DNA of 64,000 nucleotides from an uncultured Alloprevotella sp. Its GTDB lineage: Bacteria; Bacteroidota; Bacteroidia; Bacteroidales; Bacteroidaceae. The translations under genes and the position numbers were made by a program. The notes under the pieces are model-generated. The model did not search any database, was not told the DNA's origin, and saw only the letters and a list, made by a program, of their open reading frames with translations. The DNA lies in contig CALUOQ010000008.1 in assembly GCA_944322325.1 (NCBI GenBank), forward strand, positions 1 through 64,000, in the 5' to 3' direction. Shown piece by piece: positions 16,960 to 24,950 of the stretch. The stretch's first letter is position 1. Every line of letters starts with the position of its first letter.

Positions 16960-17619
16960 TCAGTATAATCGGTATTTTTCGACGATGCGCTGGTAAGTCT
17001 CTCCTTTTCTTTCCGCGTTGCGGAAGTGGCAGGTGATTTCGCCGGGCCGATTGTTGGACGCCGTGATGTCGGAATAGCCGAAATCGCGCTGCACGGAGAT
17101 GAAAGGGAAAATAACCATTTTGTTGGGTAATACGCGCGAAAGGAACTCGTCGGCGACATCGGCTGAGCCAAAGTCTGCCTCCAAAATGCGGCGGAAGGCC
17201 GAACGATAGACAACCATGAACTGCGTGCACCAGAACCAGTCCGTCCAGAAACGGTTTCGGCCCACGGGCACCCAATGGCCGAAGCCTCCGATGCCGCCCA
17301 GCAGGATATGGGCGCCCTGTCGGGCCGCTTCGGCTACGTGAGCGAAAAAACGGTCGCGGTCGTAACTGGGGGTGAATTGATGGTCGTCCTCGCAAAACAG
17401 GATGGCGCTTTCGCCGGTTTCGTCGGCATAGGCTATGATTTTCAGGAGGCTTTGCCACAGACCGTCAGCTCCGCGGGGCGCCCGGCAGGCGTTGACCCAA
17501 TGGAGGTCGAATTCGGGGCGGCCCGAAAATTCCCGCTCGATGTGCAAACGGCGGTCCGTGCGTTCCGGCAGGTTGACGACATAAGTCGGCAGGCTCGTTG
17601 GGAGGAATACTTCGTTCAT
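16960..17619 (-). CDS. glycosyltransferase, GT25-like EDDH type (second copy)
   Basis: The 219-residue protein begins MNEVFLPTSLPTYVVNLPER, the start typical of LPS-type GT25-like transferases. FCEDDHQFTP (about residue 94) provides the acidic metal/nucleotide-sugar motif, and FPFISVQRDFGYSDIT lies near the end. It is clearly paralogous to the gene just upstream, sharing EDDHQFTP and SVQR-FGYSD. Its ATG overlaps the upstream stop (ATGA), so translation is coupled. The length is normal for a single small GT domain with no signal peptide, so it acts in the cytosol. Genome curators have described glycosyltransferases in GG-Bacteroidales peptide systems; that this one modifies the peptide encoded next is inference. 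Confidence 0.75.
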   Translation of the reverse strand: MNEVFLPTSLPTYVVNLPERTDRRLHIEREFSGRPEFDLHWVNACRAPRGADGLWQSLLKIIAYADETGESAILFCEDDHQFTPSYDRDRFFAHVAEAARQGAHILLGGIGGFGHWVPVGRNRFWTDWFWCTQFMVVYRSAFRRILEADFGSADVADEFLSRVLPNKMVIFPFISVQRDFGYSDITASNNRPGEITCHFRNAERKGETYQRIVEKYRLY

Positions 17620-18257
17620 AGCGCTTGGTAATAACTTCTTACTTTGTTCAGTATGCGGAACTTCTCTCTTGTCGTGCGAAACAGCCAGTCGACATGGCCG
17701 CGGGGATTGTTGCATGGTGTGACGTCGGAGTAACCGAACTCGCGTTGCACGGAGAGGTAAGGACAGGTGACAAAGATGTTGTCACTCAACTCCGAGAGGC
17801 GGATGTCGGTGACGAAGCTCACCTTGGGGTGGTCCTGAAGCAGGGCGTCGTAGAACCGGCGAAATACGACGGTGAACTGCATTCCGTTGAAACCCTTCAG
17901 CCAGAAAATATGGTCGGAGCACTGTACGGCATCGCCGGACCAACTGACCCCACCTGAGAGCACGTCGGCTCCCAAGCGGTCGGCCTCCGCAATGGCAGCT
18001 TGGAGAAAGGGCCACGAGTAGTCGGGGGTGAACTGGTGGTCGTCCTCGCAAAAGATGAAGAGGTCGGAGCCCGCATTGCGTTCTTGCCTTACGATTCGTT
18101 GGAAAGTGAGCCACAAGCTGAGTGAGGGGGCCGCATTGGGCACCACGGGTTCTATCATCAGCCGGAACTCGGGTTTTCCGGCAAATTGGGCTTCGAGGTG
18201 TGCGCGCCGGTCGGTGCGGTGAGCCAGATTAGGCGCATGTACGGTGAGGGGTATCAT
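17616..18257 (-). CDS. glycosyltransferase, GT25-like EDDH type (first copy)
   Basis: The 213-residue paralogue of the following gene has VHAPNLAHRTDRRAHLEAQF at the start, FCEDDHQFTPD in the middle and YLSVQREFGYSDVTPCNNPRG near the end. Two unlike copies in a row suggest either two sugars or two acceptor sites. It overlaps both neighbours by ATGA. The cytosolic enzyme has no membrane anchor. The acceptor could be the Ser residues of the (Gly-Ser)7 segment in the peptide two genes downstream, but lipid or LPS acceptors cannot be excluded. Confidence 0.72.
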   Translation of the reverse strand: MIPLTVHAPNLAHRTDRRAHLEAQFAGKPEFRLMIEPVVPNAAPSLSLWLTFQRIVRQERNAGSDLFIFCEDDHQFTPDYSWPFLQAAIAEADRLGADVLSGGVSWSGDAVQCSDHIFWLKGFNGMQFTVVFRRFYDALLQDHPKVSFVTDIRLSELSDNIFVTCPYLSVQREFGYSDVTPCNNPRGHVDWLFRTTREKFRILNKVRSYYQAL

Positions 18258-19840
18258 GGCGTTTCGTTTTTGGGAGTTTCTTCTTTATCGGTCAGTGTGT
18301 CCCAGACGTAGGGGAGATCCTCTACGCGGTATATCGTCGGCACGACGTAGCCGTTCACCAGCAGGCGCGGCGTGGCCTTGAGGGCGGCGGTCTGTCCCCA
18401 CGCCTGTTGTCTGGCGAACTCTTCCTGCACGGCGGAGGACTCCGGGTCGAGCCGGTAGTCCGCAAAGAAGGCTTCGCCTTGTTCCCTTCCGCCTTTGAAC
18501 CAGCGTCCGAGTAAATCCTTGCACGTCTCGGCACCCAGCGTCTGGTAGGCGGCGATGAAGTAGCGGTTGATGACTTCCCACTCCGGGCGGAATGCGGTAA
18601 ACACATATTGTACGCAGACTTCCGGACCGACCACACGCTCCAACCGACGGTGCATCAGGGCGCAGGGACCGCAGTAGGGGTTGGTGTAGACAGTGAGTTG
18701 GATGGGTGCATCCGGTGCGCCGAAAATCAGGGTAGAGGCTTCGTGGCCGTTTGGGTAACGGACGGACGTGTCTGTCAGGGCGGCGAACACTTGCGGCTTA
18801 AGTAGCAGCGTGTGGTAGGCCCGTCGCCACATGAGGGGGTTCGCTGTCCGTTCGAGCAGATCCGTCACCCAATGAACGAACAGTAGTGCGGCCGCATAGC
18901 CTGCGCCTAAGGAGATTGCTTTTCCAAAATGTAGAGTGAAGCCAGACAGCAGCTCAGAAAGGGCGAAACCGGCCAGCTGAATCCAGAAAAGCACTTGAAC
19001 CAACAGGCAGAGCGTGCACCACGTCTTGGCTCGCCGCCACTGGTACCACACACTCCAGAAGCTGAAGAGTGCGGCCCCGACGGAGAGCCAGCCCAAGTAA
19101 CCGGCGGCCGAGGGTGCATAGAGCAGAAGCAGGACGTTGAGCGAGAAATAAGCCATGCCGACCTCGCTCCAACTGAAAAGACCGAGCAGACGGGCCTCGT
19201 CGGCGTGCAGAACTTCGTGGCACCCTTTCGGACGGATAAGGTGGCACAGGCGTTCGCCCATCGGCTGGGGGCGGCGCAACTGCTCGCTCAACAGCAGGTA
19301 GCATAAATAGATACCGACGAAATTGGACAAAGCCAACAGCATGTGTGCAGTTTGCCCGTTGGTCCATCGGTCGACCATTCCGGCGCAAGTCAGTACGACC
19401 GTGCAAATGACGGTTAATCCCTTTCGTATCTTCAGTGCGCACTCTTCCCGTCGGTGGCCCGTGTAGCCCGGCTCGCCGCTTTGTTCGTTCGGGACGGGCA
19501 GTAGGGCAATTCCGGTCCACTTGTCGGCAAAGACTGTGGTCGCTGCGCTGAGGGTCCGGCCTTGCTGTTCGTAGGTCACTTGTCTGTCGTCGTGCGAGCG
19601 TACGACGACGAAATCGCTGCCCACCTGTGCGACAAACACGGATGGCAGTCCATCCAAGTTATCCTTGTCGTGCCACTTGACGCCCTTGCTGCCGATGCCG
19701 TAACGGCGAAGCAGCAGGGACAGGTCGTAGAGGGTGCCGCGCTTCGGACGGTCTTTGAGGAGACGGTCGGCGTAGGTACGCGTATGCGGAATGCCGAGGG
19801 CACGCAACAGGGCGGTCAGTATGTTTTCATTTCGCTTCAT
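18254..19840 (-). CDS. C39-like domain / VKOR / thioredoxin fusion
   Basis: The 528-residue fusion has three parts. Residues 1-115 resemble a C39 peptidase-like domain (NILTALLRALGI..., then GTLYDLSLLLRRYGI) but without a visible catalytic Cys, so it is probably a binding module. Residues about 135-330 are a VKOR membrane domain: several helices, the loop pair Cys199 and Cys207, and the active CTLC (275-278). Residues about 365-515 are a DsbA/thioredoxin-like domain with CGPC (390-393). Such proteins form disulfides in exported polypeptides. Its place two genes from a seven-cysteine peptide fits a dedicated oxidase. It overlaps the upstream gene by 14 bp and the downstream gene by ATGA. Confidence 0.85.
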   Translation of the reverse strand: MKRNENILTALLRALGIPHTRTYADRLLKDRPKRGTLYDLSLLLRRYGIGSKGVKWHDKDNLDGLPSVFVAQVGSDFVVVRSHDDRQVTYEQQGRTLSAATTVFADKWTGIALLPVPNEQSGEPGYTGHRREECALKIRKGLTVICTVVLTCAGMVDRWTNGQTAHMLLALSNFVGIYLCYLLLSEQLRRPQPMGERLCHLIRPKGCHEVLHADEARLLGLFSWSEVGMAYFSLNVLLLLYAPSAAGYLGWLSVGAALFSFWSVWYQWRRAKTWCTLCLLVQVLFWIQLAGFALSELLSGFTLHFGKAISLGAGYAAALLFVHWVTDLLERTANPLMWRRAYHTLLLKPQVFAALTDTSVRYPNGHEASTLIFGAPDAPIQLTVYTNPYCGPCALMHRRLERVVGPEVCVQYVFTAFRPEWEVINRYFIAAYQTLGAETCKDLLGRWFKGGREQGEAFFADYRLDPESSAVQEEFARQQAWGQTAALKATPRLLVNGYVVPTIYRVEDLPYVWDTLTDKEETPKNETP

Positions 19841-21113
19841 GGCCGGATGCGTTATCAGTGAGCGGTTTGGTGGCCTCGATGGTCATACTTTCCAGCGCGT
19901 TGGCCCATGCCGGGATGACTTCTCCGTGACGCTCCATACCGGCGAGTTGGGGATGGGCGCTCTGGCCCAAGGGAGGATAGCAAAGCGAGCAGAACCCCTG
20001 GCGGCGCAGCATGGCGGACAGCGTAGGGCGGTCGTAGATCATGCGATGGCCCCAAAGGCGCATGAAGTGGTTCACGACGAACATGGCCGGGATGTGACCC
20101 GGCGGAAAGTCGGCGGCTACGTCCGGGGCAAAACTGGCAGTGCTCCAAGCGATGTAGCGCCGGTGTTCCGGACGGTCGGGTTCGGCAAGAAGTGCGTGCA
20201 GAAACTCTAGGCAGGGCATGGTCAGGCGCAGTATGCCACCGGGCTTCAGTACGCGGTAGGCCTCGGCCAGCATGTGGCGCCCGCCGGTGTAGCTCAGGTG
20301 CTCGAATAGGTGTTCGGAAAAAATGTAGTCGAACGCGTTGTCCGGGAAGGGGAAAGGCGCTTCCGCATCCATGTAATCGGCTCCAGGCAAGGGGCAGGCG
20401 TCGACGTTCAGCCAGCCCTCGGCCAAACAGGTTCCGCAGCCGATGTGCAGGCGAGGTTCCGCAGTCTGGCGCAGATAGGCTACGGGCAGATGTTCGCGGA
20501 CGGTGTATTGCAAAGAGGCCAGGGCGGTTGTGGGTGGCAGTACACGGGCCAGTGCCGATAGTTCGGCAGGAGTCGGTGTGTCGGTCTGCCTCCATGCCAC
20601 GACGGGGACCCCGGACCGGGCGGCAGCGGATACCCACAAGGCGGGTGGCATGGAGCCGTCCCACAGGAGGAGTAAACCGTCGGGCTGTAGCGCTTCGAGC
20701 AGGGTCGTGTAGGTGTTGAATAAGCGAAACAGGTCCGGATATTCCGTCTTCAGGAAAGTGCAAGTCGTGTGTCGATCCGAAGTGTGGGGGTAAACGACGG
20801 AAGTGACGTGGTCGGGGTAATCCTTGTCTGCATCGGTCGTGGAAAGAAGGTTGACGGGCCGGTTGAGCGAACGGACGAGCGGGCGGAGGACGTCTTCGTC
20901 AGCGGCAGAGCCTATGATGACGGTCAGCCGGTGGCGGGCGGGTGCCAGTCGGGCGTTCCAATCGGAGTCTGTCCCTTGGGGCATGCTGGGCGGGGAAATC
21001 TGCCGGGTGTGTTTTTCGGGCGCGGCGGATATCATGGAGCGAAGCAGGGCTTCGCAGGTGGTGCGGACGGTGGGTAGGGGAGGCCCGTTCGGGGAAAACG
21101 TAGGTGTATCCAT
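19827..21113 (-). CDS. SAM-dependent methyltransferase-like protein with extra N-domain
   Basis: The protein has 428 residues. The C-terminal half (about 220-400) is a class I methyltransferase fold: LHIGCGTCLAEGWLNVDA (motif I), DNAFDYIFSEHLFEHL and AYRVLKPGGILRLTMPC. The N-terminal half has a Rossmann-like pattern (LTVIIGSAADEDVLRPLVRS, then LLEALQPDGLLLLWDGS) that I cannot place; it might be a degenerate glycosyltransferase or dehydrogenase domain. A frame open to 21200 exists, but a TACATTTG box at 21198-21205 would put the transcript start inside it, so ATG 21113 is preferred. It is the first gene of the tightly overlapping operon. The substrate is unknown. Confidence 0.7.
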   Translation of the reverse strand: MDTPTFSPNGPPLPTVRTTCEALLRSMISAAPEKHTRQISPPSMPQGTDSDWNARLAPARHRLTVIIGSAADEDVLRPLVRSLNRPVNLLSTTDADKDYPDHVTSVVYPHTSDRHTTCTFLKTEYPDLFRLFNTYTTLLEALQPDGLLLLWDGSMPPALWVSAAARSGVPVVAWRQTDTPTPAELSALARVLPPTTALASLQYTVREHLPVAYLRQTAEPRLHIGCGTCLAEGWLNVDACPLPGADYMDAEAPFPFPDNAFDYIFSEHLFEHLSYTGGRHMLAEAYRVLKPGGILRLTMPCLEFLHALLAEPDRPEHRRYIAWSTASFAPDVAADFPPGHIPAMFVVNHFMRLWGHRMIYDRPTLSAMLRRQGFCSLCYPPLGQSAHPQLAGMERHGEVIPAWANALESMTIEATKPLTDNASGHEAK

Positions 21114-21197
21114 AGTGGGTATTTTACGGGTTATGCGTGTGGACGTGTCAAGGTCATTCGGTGTTCGTGTCCGGCCTTGCCGTCTATGTGAATGCTT

Positions 21198-21205
21198 CAA
21201 ATGTA
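21198..21205 (-). promoter_or_regulatory. -7 box for the peptide-system operon
   Basis: TACATTTG on the minus strand, 85 bp before the chosen first start codon. No clear -33 TTTG is visible. The start of transcription near 21190 would serve the six-gene operon down to 13506. Confidence 0.4.
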
Positions 21206-21293
21206 AGGATAAAAGAATCCACCGGAAAATTAAATCCGCACTTTAACACGAATTTAACTCTCCGAAGAATATGAGTTTACCCCCCCTGTTTTT

Positions 21294-24149
21294 TTAGGGA
21301 CGCTGGCGGGCTTTCCGGCCCTCGCGCTGGCCGCCTTTGAATACGTTGAGGCGGTAGGTGAACTGGAGCATGGCGTAGCTGTAGACCTGCTCGTTCCAGG
21401 AGTCGCTGCGCCCCGAGGCGCTGATGCGCTGGCTGACGCCGGTGCGCTGGTGGAGGATGTCGCGCAGGCGCAGGCTCAGGGTGGCGGCGTTGCGGGGCAG
21501 GAAGTTTTGGGCGATGCGGGCGTTCCAAACGAGCTCGTCGGTGTTCATCGTGGGGTCGTCGTAGCCGCGGCGGCTTTGGAGGGAGGCATCGGTCTCGAGG
21601 GTCATGCGCCACGGCAGGCGCACCTGTATGCGCGTGCCGAAGTCGTAGTGGTAGGTGTCGTAGCTCGATTCGGGGTTCAGCTCGTTGCGCGATCGGCGGA
21701 AGTTGACGCGGGCGTTGAGTTCCACTTCGAGCCATTCGTTGCGGTACGTACCCTTCAGTCGCTGGCGGGCACCGAGGGTGCGGTTAGTGTTTTTCTGGCT
21801 GGACTGTTGGCCCGAGGTGCGGATGTAGCCGACGGAGTTTCGGTAGTCCAGATTGCTTTCGCTTTGCAGGCGGAAGCGGCGTTCGGCTCCGAGGGCGCAG
21901 TTGAAGTTGACGCCGCCGGCGGCATCCCAGTTGCCGTTGATGTTTTCGGGGCGCGTGGTGCGTACGCCGGTGGCCTCGTCGTAGGTGACGGCGGTGCTGA
22001 TGCTGCGCGCGGTGCGGTTGTAGCGCAGGTTGGCGTTCCAGCCGCGTTGGCGCTCCACGTCGTAGCGGTTGTAGTTGGCCGTCAGGCTGTGGGTCCACGA
22101 GGCGCGCAGCGAGGGGTTGCCGGTGGATATGTGTTGCGGGTCGGAGTCGTCGGTCACGGCGAGCAGACTGGTCATGCCGGGGGCGGAGGCCGAGGTGCGG
22201 TAGCGCAGCTCGAGGCGTTCGTGGCGCGAGAAGCGGTAACGGAAGCGGGCGGAGGGCAGGGCGTGGGTCCAGCGGCGGGTCATGAGGGTGTCGAGCCGGT
22301 CGCGGCGGTAGTGCATGTCGGTGGAGCGCGAGCGGACGGCGAGGTCCAGGTTGAGGCGCACGGTGGGGCTGACCCAGCGAAAACCGAAGTGGGCGGTTTG
22401 GGTGGCGTCGTCGTTGGTTGTGAAGCGGCTGTTGCGCGCGTCGAGCAGCGCCTGGAGCACGTCGCCGTCGGGCAGTTGGCCGAGGTCGTGTGCTTCGGTC
22501 CATCCGGCCAGCGAGTCGAGGCGGTAGAGGCTGCGGTCGTTCTGGCTGTGGCTGCGGGCGTAGTTGTAGCGCAACTGGAGCGAGCCGCCTTCGAAGAGGG
22601 GTTCGTTCCAGCCGGCCTGCACGTGGTAGTTCCAGCGGTCGGAGGGGGTGTCGTTGTACTGGTCCGTGAGGCGCTGTGGGCGGTCGGCGTCGGGCTGGTA
22701 GTAGCGGATGTCGGAGCGGTTGAAAGCGTGGTTCTCGTTTCGGCCGAGGCTGCCCGAGGCACTCACGTCGACGCTGCGTCCGCGGCGGCTGAGGCGGCGC
22801 GAGGCGACGAAACCCAGACTGCCCGATACGGAGCGGCCGTCGATGCTGCGCTGACGCAGCTGGCGGTTGACGAGGATGGCGGTGAGGTCGGGGTCGAGGG
22901 GTTCGAGGAAGGCGGCGTCAAGCGGGTCGCCGGTGGCAAAGAGGGCGTAAGGGTCGTCGTTGAACTGTGCCGAGCGGCTCAGCGAGCCCGACGAGGACGT
23001 GCGGTGCGAGAAGGAGGGCTCGAGCGAGAGTGAGGTCAGCGTGTCGGGGTGCCATTCGGCGCGGAGCCGGCCGTTCCAGTTGACCGACCGGTTGCGGTTG
23101 TGGTTCCAGCGGTTGGAGAAGGCGCTTGTCGTGCCCGAGGTGAGGAACGTTTCGGAATTGCCGCCCGTAACGCGGTCCGAACGGTTGCGCCCCACGCGGA
23201 CGGAACCGTTCAGGCTGTAGCTGCCGGCGTTGCGCCGTTCCTTGCGGTCCTTGTAGTTGGCCACGTTGAAGTCGAAGCCGGCGTCCTCGTTGCGCCCTGT
23301 GCCGTTGGGGTTGCGTACGTTGCCGACGAACGACAGGCGCGAATAGTCCGTCAGGCGGTTGACGAAGGCGCGTCCCTCGTAGAGATGGTCGGTGGCATAG
23401 CCGGCGTTGACGTTGCTCACCCAGCTTTCGTTGAGCTCGCGCTTCAGCTGTATGTCCATGACGGTTTCCTCCTCGCCGTCGTCGATACCGGTCTGTTCGG
23501 TGTAGTCGCTCTGTTTGTCGTAGGTCTTGATTTTTTTCACGAGGTCGACGGGCAGGTTTTTCATGGCCACCTGGAGGTCGCCCTTGAAGAAGTCCTTGCC
23601 GTTGACGAGGAACTGCGTGACGCGCTTGCCGTTGACCGTGATGGAACCGTCGTCGCCCACTTCGACGCCGGGCAGGCGTTCGATGAGTTCTTCGAGGGCG
23701 GAGCCTTCGGGCACGCGGTAGGCGGCGGCGTTGTAGGCCAGCGTGTCGTCTACGGCTTCGACCTCGGGCAGACGCGCCACGACGCGGGCCTCGCCGAGGG
23801 AGCGGGTGGCCGGCGGGAGGTCGAACGGAGCGAGGCGCACCCGTGCGGTGTCGGTCAGGACGCTGACGGTGCGGCTGGCCGGGCCGTAGCCGACGTAGGT
23901 GACCTGGACCAGATAGCGCCCCGGGGCGACGCGGGCGAACGCGAAAGTGCCCCGTTCGGTCGTGGACAATCCCGTGACGAGTGTGCTGTCGGGGCGGAGC
24001 AGGCGCACGGTGGCCCAAGCGATTGGGGCGCGGCTGCTCTGGTCGCGCACGCTACCCTCGACGATGCCGGCGCGGGCTGCGACCGACAACAGGGTGAGGA
24101 GCAATATCAAAAATGCCGACTTTGCGTGATTCATCGGGACATTTGCCAT
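21294..24149 (-). CDS. outer-membrane beta-barrel (TonB-receptor-like) protein, paralogue
   Basis: The protein has 951 residues. A second ATG five codons in gives an equally good signal peptide (MNHAKSAFLILLLTLLSVAA). Next comes a carboxypeptidase-like domain (GIVEGSVRDQSSRAPIAWAT), a plug-like region with LPGVEVGDDGSITVNGKRVT and FLVNGKDFFKGDLQVAMKNL, and a long, Arg/Asn-rich barrel. It is paralogous to the protein at 13506, and the two bracket the methyltransferase/VKOR/GT/peptide genes. It ends about 90 bp before the -7 box of the next operon and has no obvious terminator, so read-through is possible. Confidence 0.85.
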   Translation of the reverse strand: MANVPMNHAKSAFLILLLTLLSVAARAGIVEGSVRDQSSRAPIAWATVRLLRPDSTLVTGLSTTERGTFAFARVAPGRYLVQVTYVGYGPASRTVSVLTDTARVRLAPFDLPPATRSLGEARVVARLPEVEAVDDTLAYNAAAYRVPEGSALEELIERLPGVEVGDDGSITVNGKRVTQFLVNGKDFFKGDLQVAMKNLPVDLVKKIKTYDKQSDYTEQTGIDDGEEETVMDIQLKRELNESWVSNVNAGYATDHLYEGRAFVNRLTDYSRLSFVGNVRNPNGTGRNEDAGFDFNVANYKDRKERRNAGSYSLNGSVRVGRNRSDRVTGGNSETFLTSGTTSAFSNRWNHNRNRSVNWNGRLRAEWHPDTLTSLSLEPSFSHRTSSSGSLSRSAQFNDDPYALFATGDPLDAAFLEPLDPDLTAILVNRQLRQRSIDGRSVSGSLGFVASRRLSRRGRSVDVSASGSLGRNENHAFNRSDIRYYQPDADRPQRLTDQYNDTPSDRWNYHVQAGWNEPLFEGGSLQLRYNYARSHSQNDRSLYRLDSLAGWTEAHDLGQLPDGDVLQALLDARNSRFTTNDDATQTAHFGFRWVSPTVRLNLDLAVRSRSTDMHYRRDRLDTLMTRRWTHALPSARFRYRFSRHERLELRYRTSASAPGMTSLLAVTDDSDPQHISTGNPSLRASWTHSLTANYNRYDVERQRGWNANLRYNRTARSISTAVTYDEATGVRTTRPENINGNWDAAGGVNFNCALGAERRFRLQSESNLDYRNSVGYIRTSGQQSSQKNTNRTLGARQRLKGTYRNEWLEVELNARVNFRRSRNELNPESSYDTYHYDFGTRIQVRLPWRMTLETDASLQSRRGYDDPTMNTDELVWNARIAQNFLPRNAATLSLRLRDILHQRTGVSQRISASGRSDSWNEQVYSYAMLQFTYRLNVFKGGQREGRKARQRP

Positions 24150-24282
24150 TCCGTTCCTATTTTGATTAGATAGAAATGCCGACGCATAGTTTAACGGACT
24201 TGTGAAAACCAGTGAAAGGGAAGGGGACAGACTTCATGGACAGGGTGTCCGTGAAATCGGTTTCGCCTCCAGAAAATAAAAT

Positions 24283-24314
24283 GAGGGTCCGGCGCCTCAC
24301 GGCGGCAGACCCTC
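24283..24314 (-). terminator. terminator of the 46-codon small gene
   Basis: GAGGGTC (24283-24289) and GACCCTC (24308-24314) close a hairpin with an inner CGCC/GGCG stem. On the minus strand it is followed by ATTTTATTTTC. It closely resembles the hairpin at 24871-24902, sharing the core CGCCTCACGGCG, so the two are probably duplicated terminators. Confidence 0.6.
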
Positions 24315-24407
24315 CTACGTTCACATTACTGATGAGAAAAAACAATTACTACTTACTTTATGCTTCTTATGCTGCTTTTGTTTATGACTTAGGGAATGCT
24401 TTTTTTG

Positions 24408-24548
24408 TCAGGAACGACAGATTTTTTGCATGGGACAGCCGTACGCACCGGGCGTGACGATCCCACGGATGAATGCTAAGACAACCGACACAAGGCCTGC
24501 GAGGTCTGTGACTGTCTGCGGTTTCCTGTATCTGTAGTGAGTTACCAT
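24408..24548 (-). CDS. 46-residue small protein, unknown
   Basis: Inside the 800-bp gap between the receptor and the 900-residue protein lies a small open frame. It begins MVTHYRYRKPQTVTDL, continues with a mildly hydrophobic stretch (AGLVSVVLAFIRGIV) that could sit at a membrane, and ends with CRS. Support comes from context: a TATATTTG box about 70 bp upstream and an intrinsic terminator about 95 bp downstream make a complete mini transcription unit. I do not recognise a family, and at this length chance cannot be excluded. Confidence 0.45.
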   Translation of the reverse strand: MVTHYRYRKPQTVTDLAGLVSVVLAFIRGIVTPGAYGCPMQKICRS

Positions 24549-24616
24549 TGCTATTTGGAGTTATGGCTTTTTGCCCCTTGGGGCGTGGCCAATTGTTGTT
24601 GTTTTAGTTGATGGTG

Positions 24617-24624
24617 CAAATATA
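24617..24624 (-). promoter_or_regulatory. -7 box for the small gene
   Basis: TATATTTG on the minus strand fits TAnnTTTG exactly. The -33 position lacks a clear TTTG. It would give a leader of about 60 nt before the 46-codon ORF. Confidence 0.4.
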
Positions 24625-24757
24625 GTGCTTTTCTGCGTAAGTTGTATCATGAATGACTCGGTTTTAGGGTTGTTTAACACTGTGTCGGGGCAGAACAAAA
24701 CGGTTGGCGGATTCGGACAGAGCGGGAGTACCCCATGCGGGGTTGGCGGTGAGGGCA

Positions 24758-24838
24758 GAAATCCTGTCGCAGCGTCAGAAAATCCTATCGCTACGACAGG
24801 ATTTCCTATCGCAGCGTTAGGAATTTCCGTCGGTGAAG
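24758..24838. repeat. degenerate tandem repeat, 20-22 bp units (right array)
   Basis: Three full units and a partial one follow each other: 24758-24777 (GAAATCCTGTCGCAGCGTCA), 24778-24799, 24800-24820 and 24821-24838. The consensus is near GAAATYCTRTCGCAGCGWYAG, and some units are inverted within (CCTATCGCTACGACAGG). It is the same family as 13413-13477, about 11 kb away. There are no unique spacers between units, so it is not a CRISPR array. Confidence 0.65.
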
Positions 24839-24870
24839 TCATGAGTTCGTGTCCTATGGTCGAAAAAAAT

Positions 24871-24902
24871 GAGGGCCGACCGCCTCACGGCGACCGACCC
24901 TC
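24871..24902 (-). terminator. terminator of the first 900-residue protein gene
   Basis: GAGGGCCG... pairs with ...CGACCCTC around an inner CGCC/GGCG stem. On the minus strand it ends in ATTTTTTTCG, a classic intrinsic terminator 49 bp after the stop. Confidence 0.75.
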
Positions 24903-24950
24903 CACGATACACAGTCTATAACAAATGAAAAGAATGTCTGAACTTTGGGG

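Noticed and set aside
16899-17213. A longer 227-residue version of the precursor-like peptide
   Set aside because: The extension overlaps the glycosyltransferase gene in another frame and lacks the leader-like MKKI start.
21450-23033. A long open frame (527 codons) on the plus strand, opposite the outer-membrane receptor gene
   Set aside because: It is an antisense shadow of a GC-rich gene. The protein is low-complexity Val/Ala/Gly/Glu with no motif, while the minus strand encodes a clear beta-barrel.
24758-24838. CRISPR array
   Set aside because: The units are directly adjacent, degenerate and only 20-22 bp, without spacers, and no cas gene is present.
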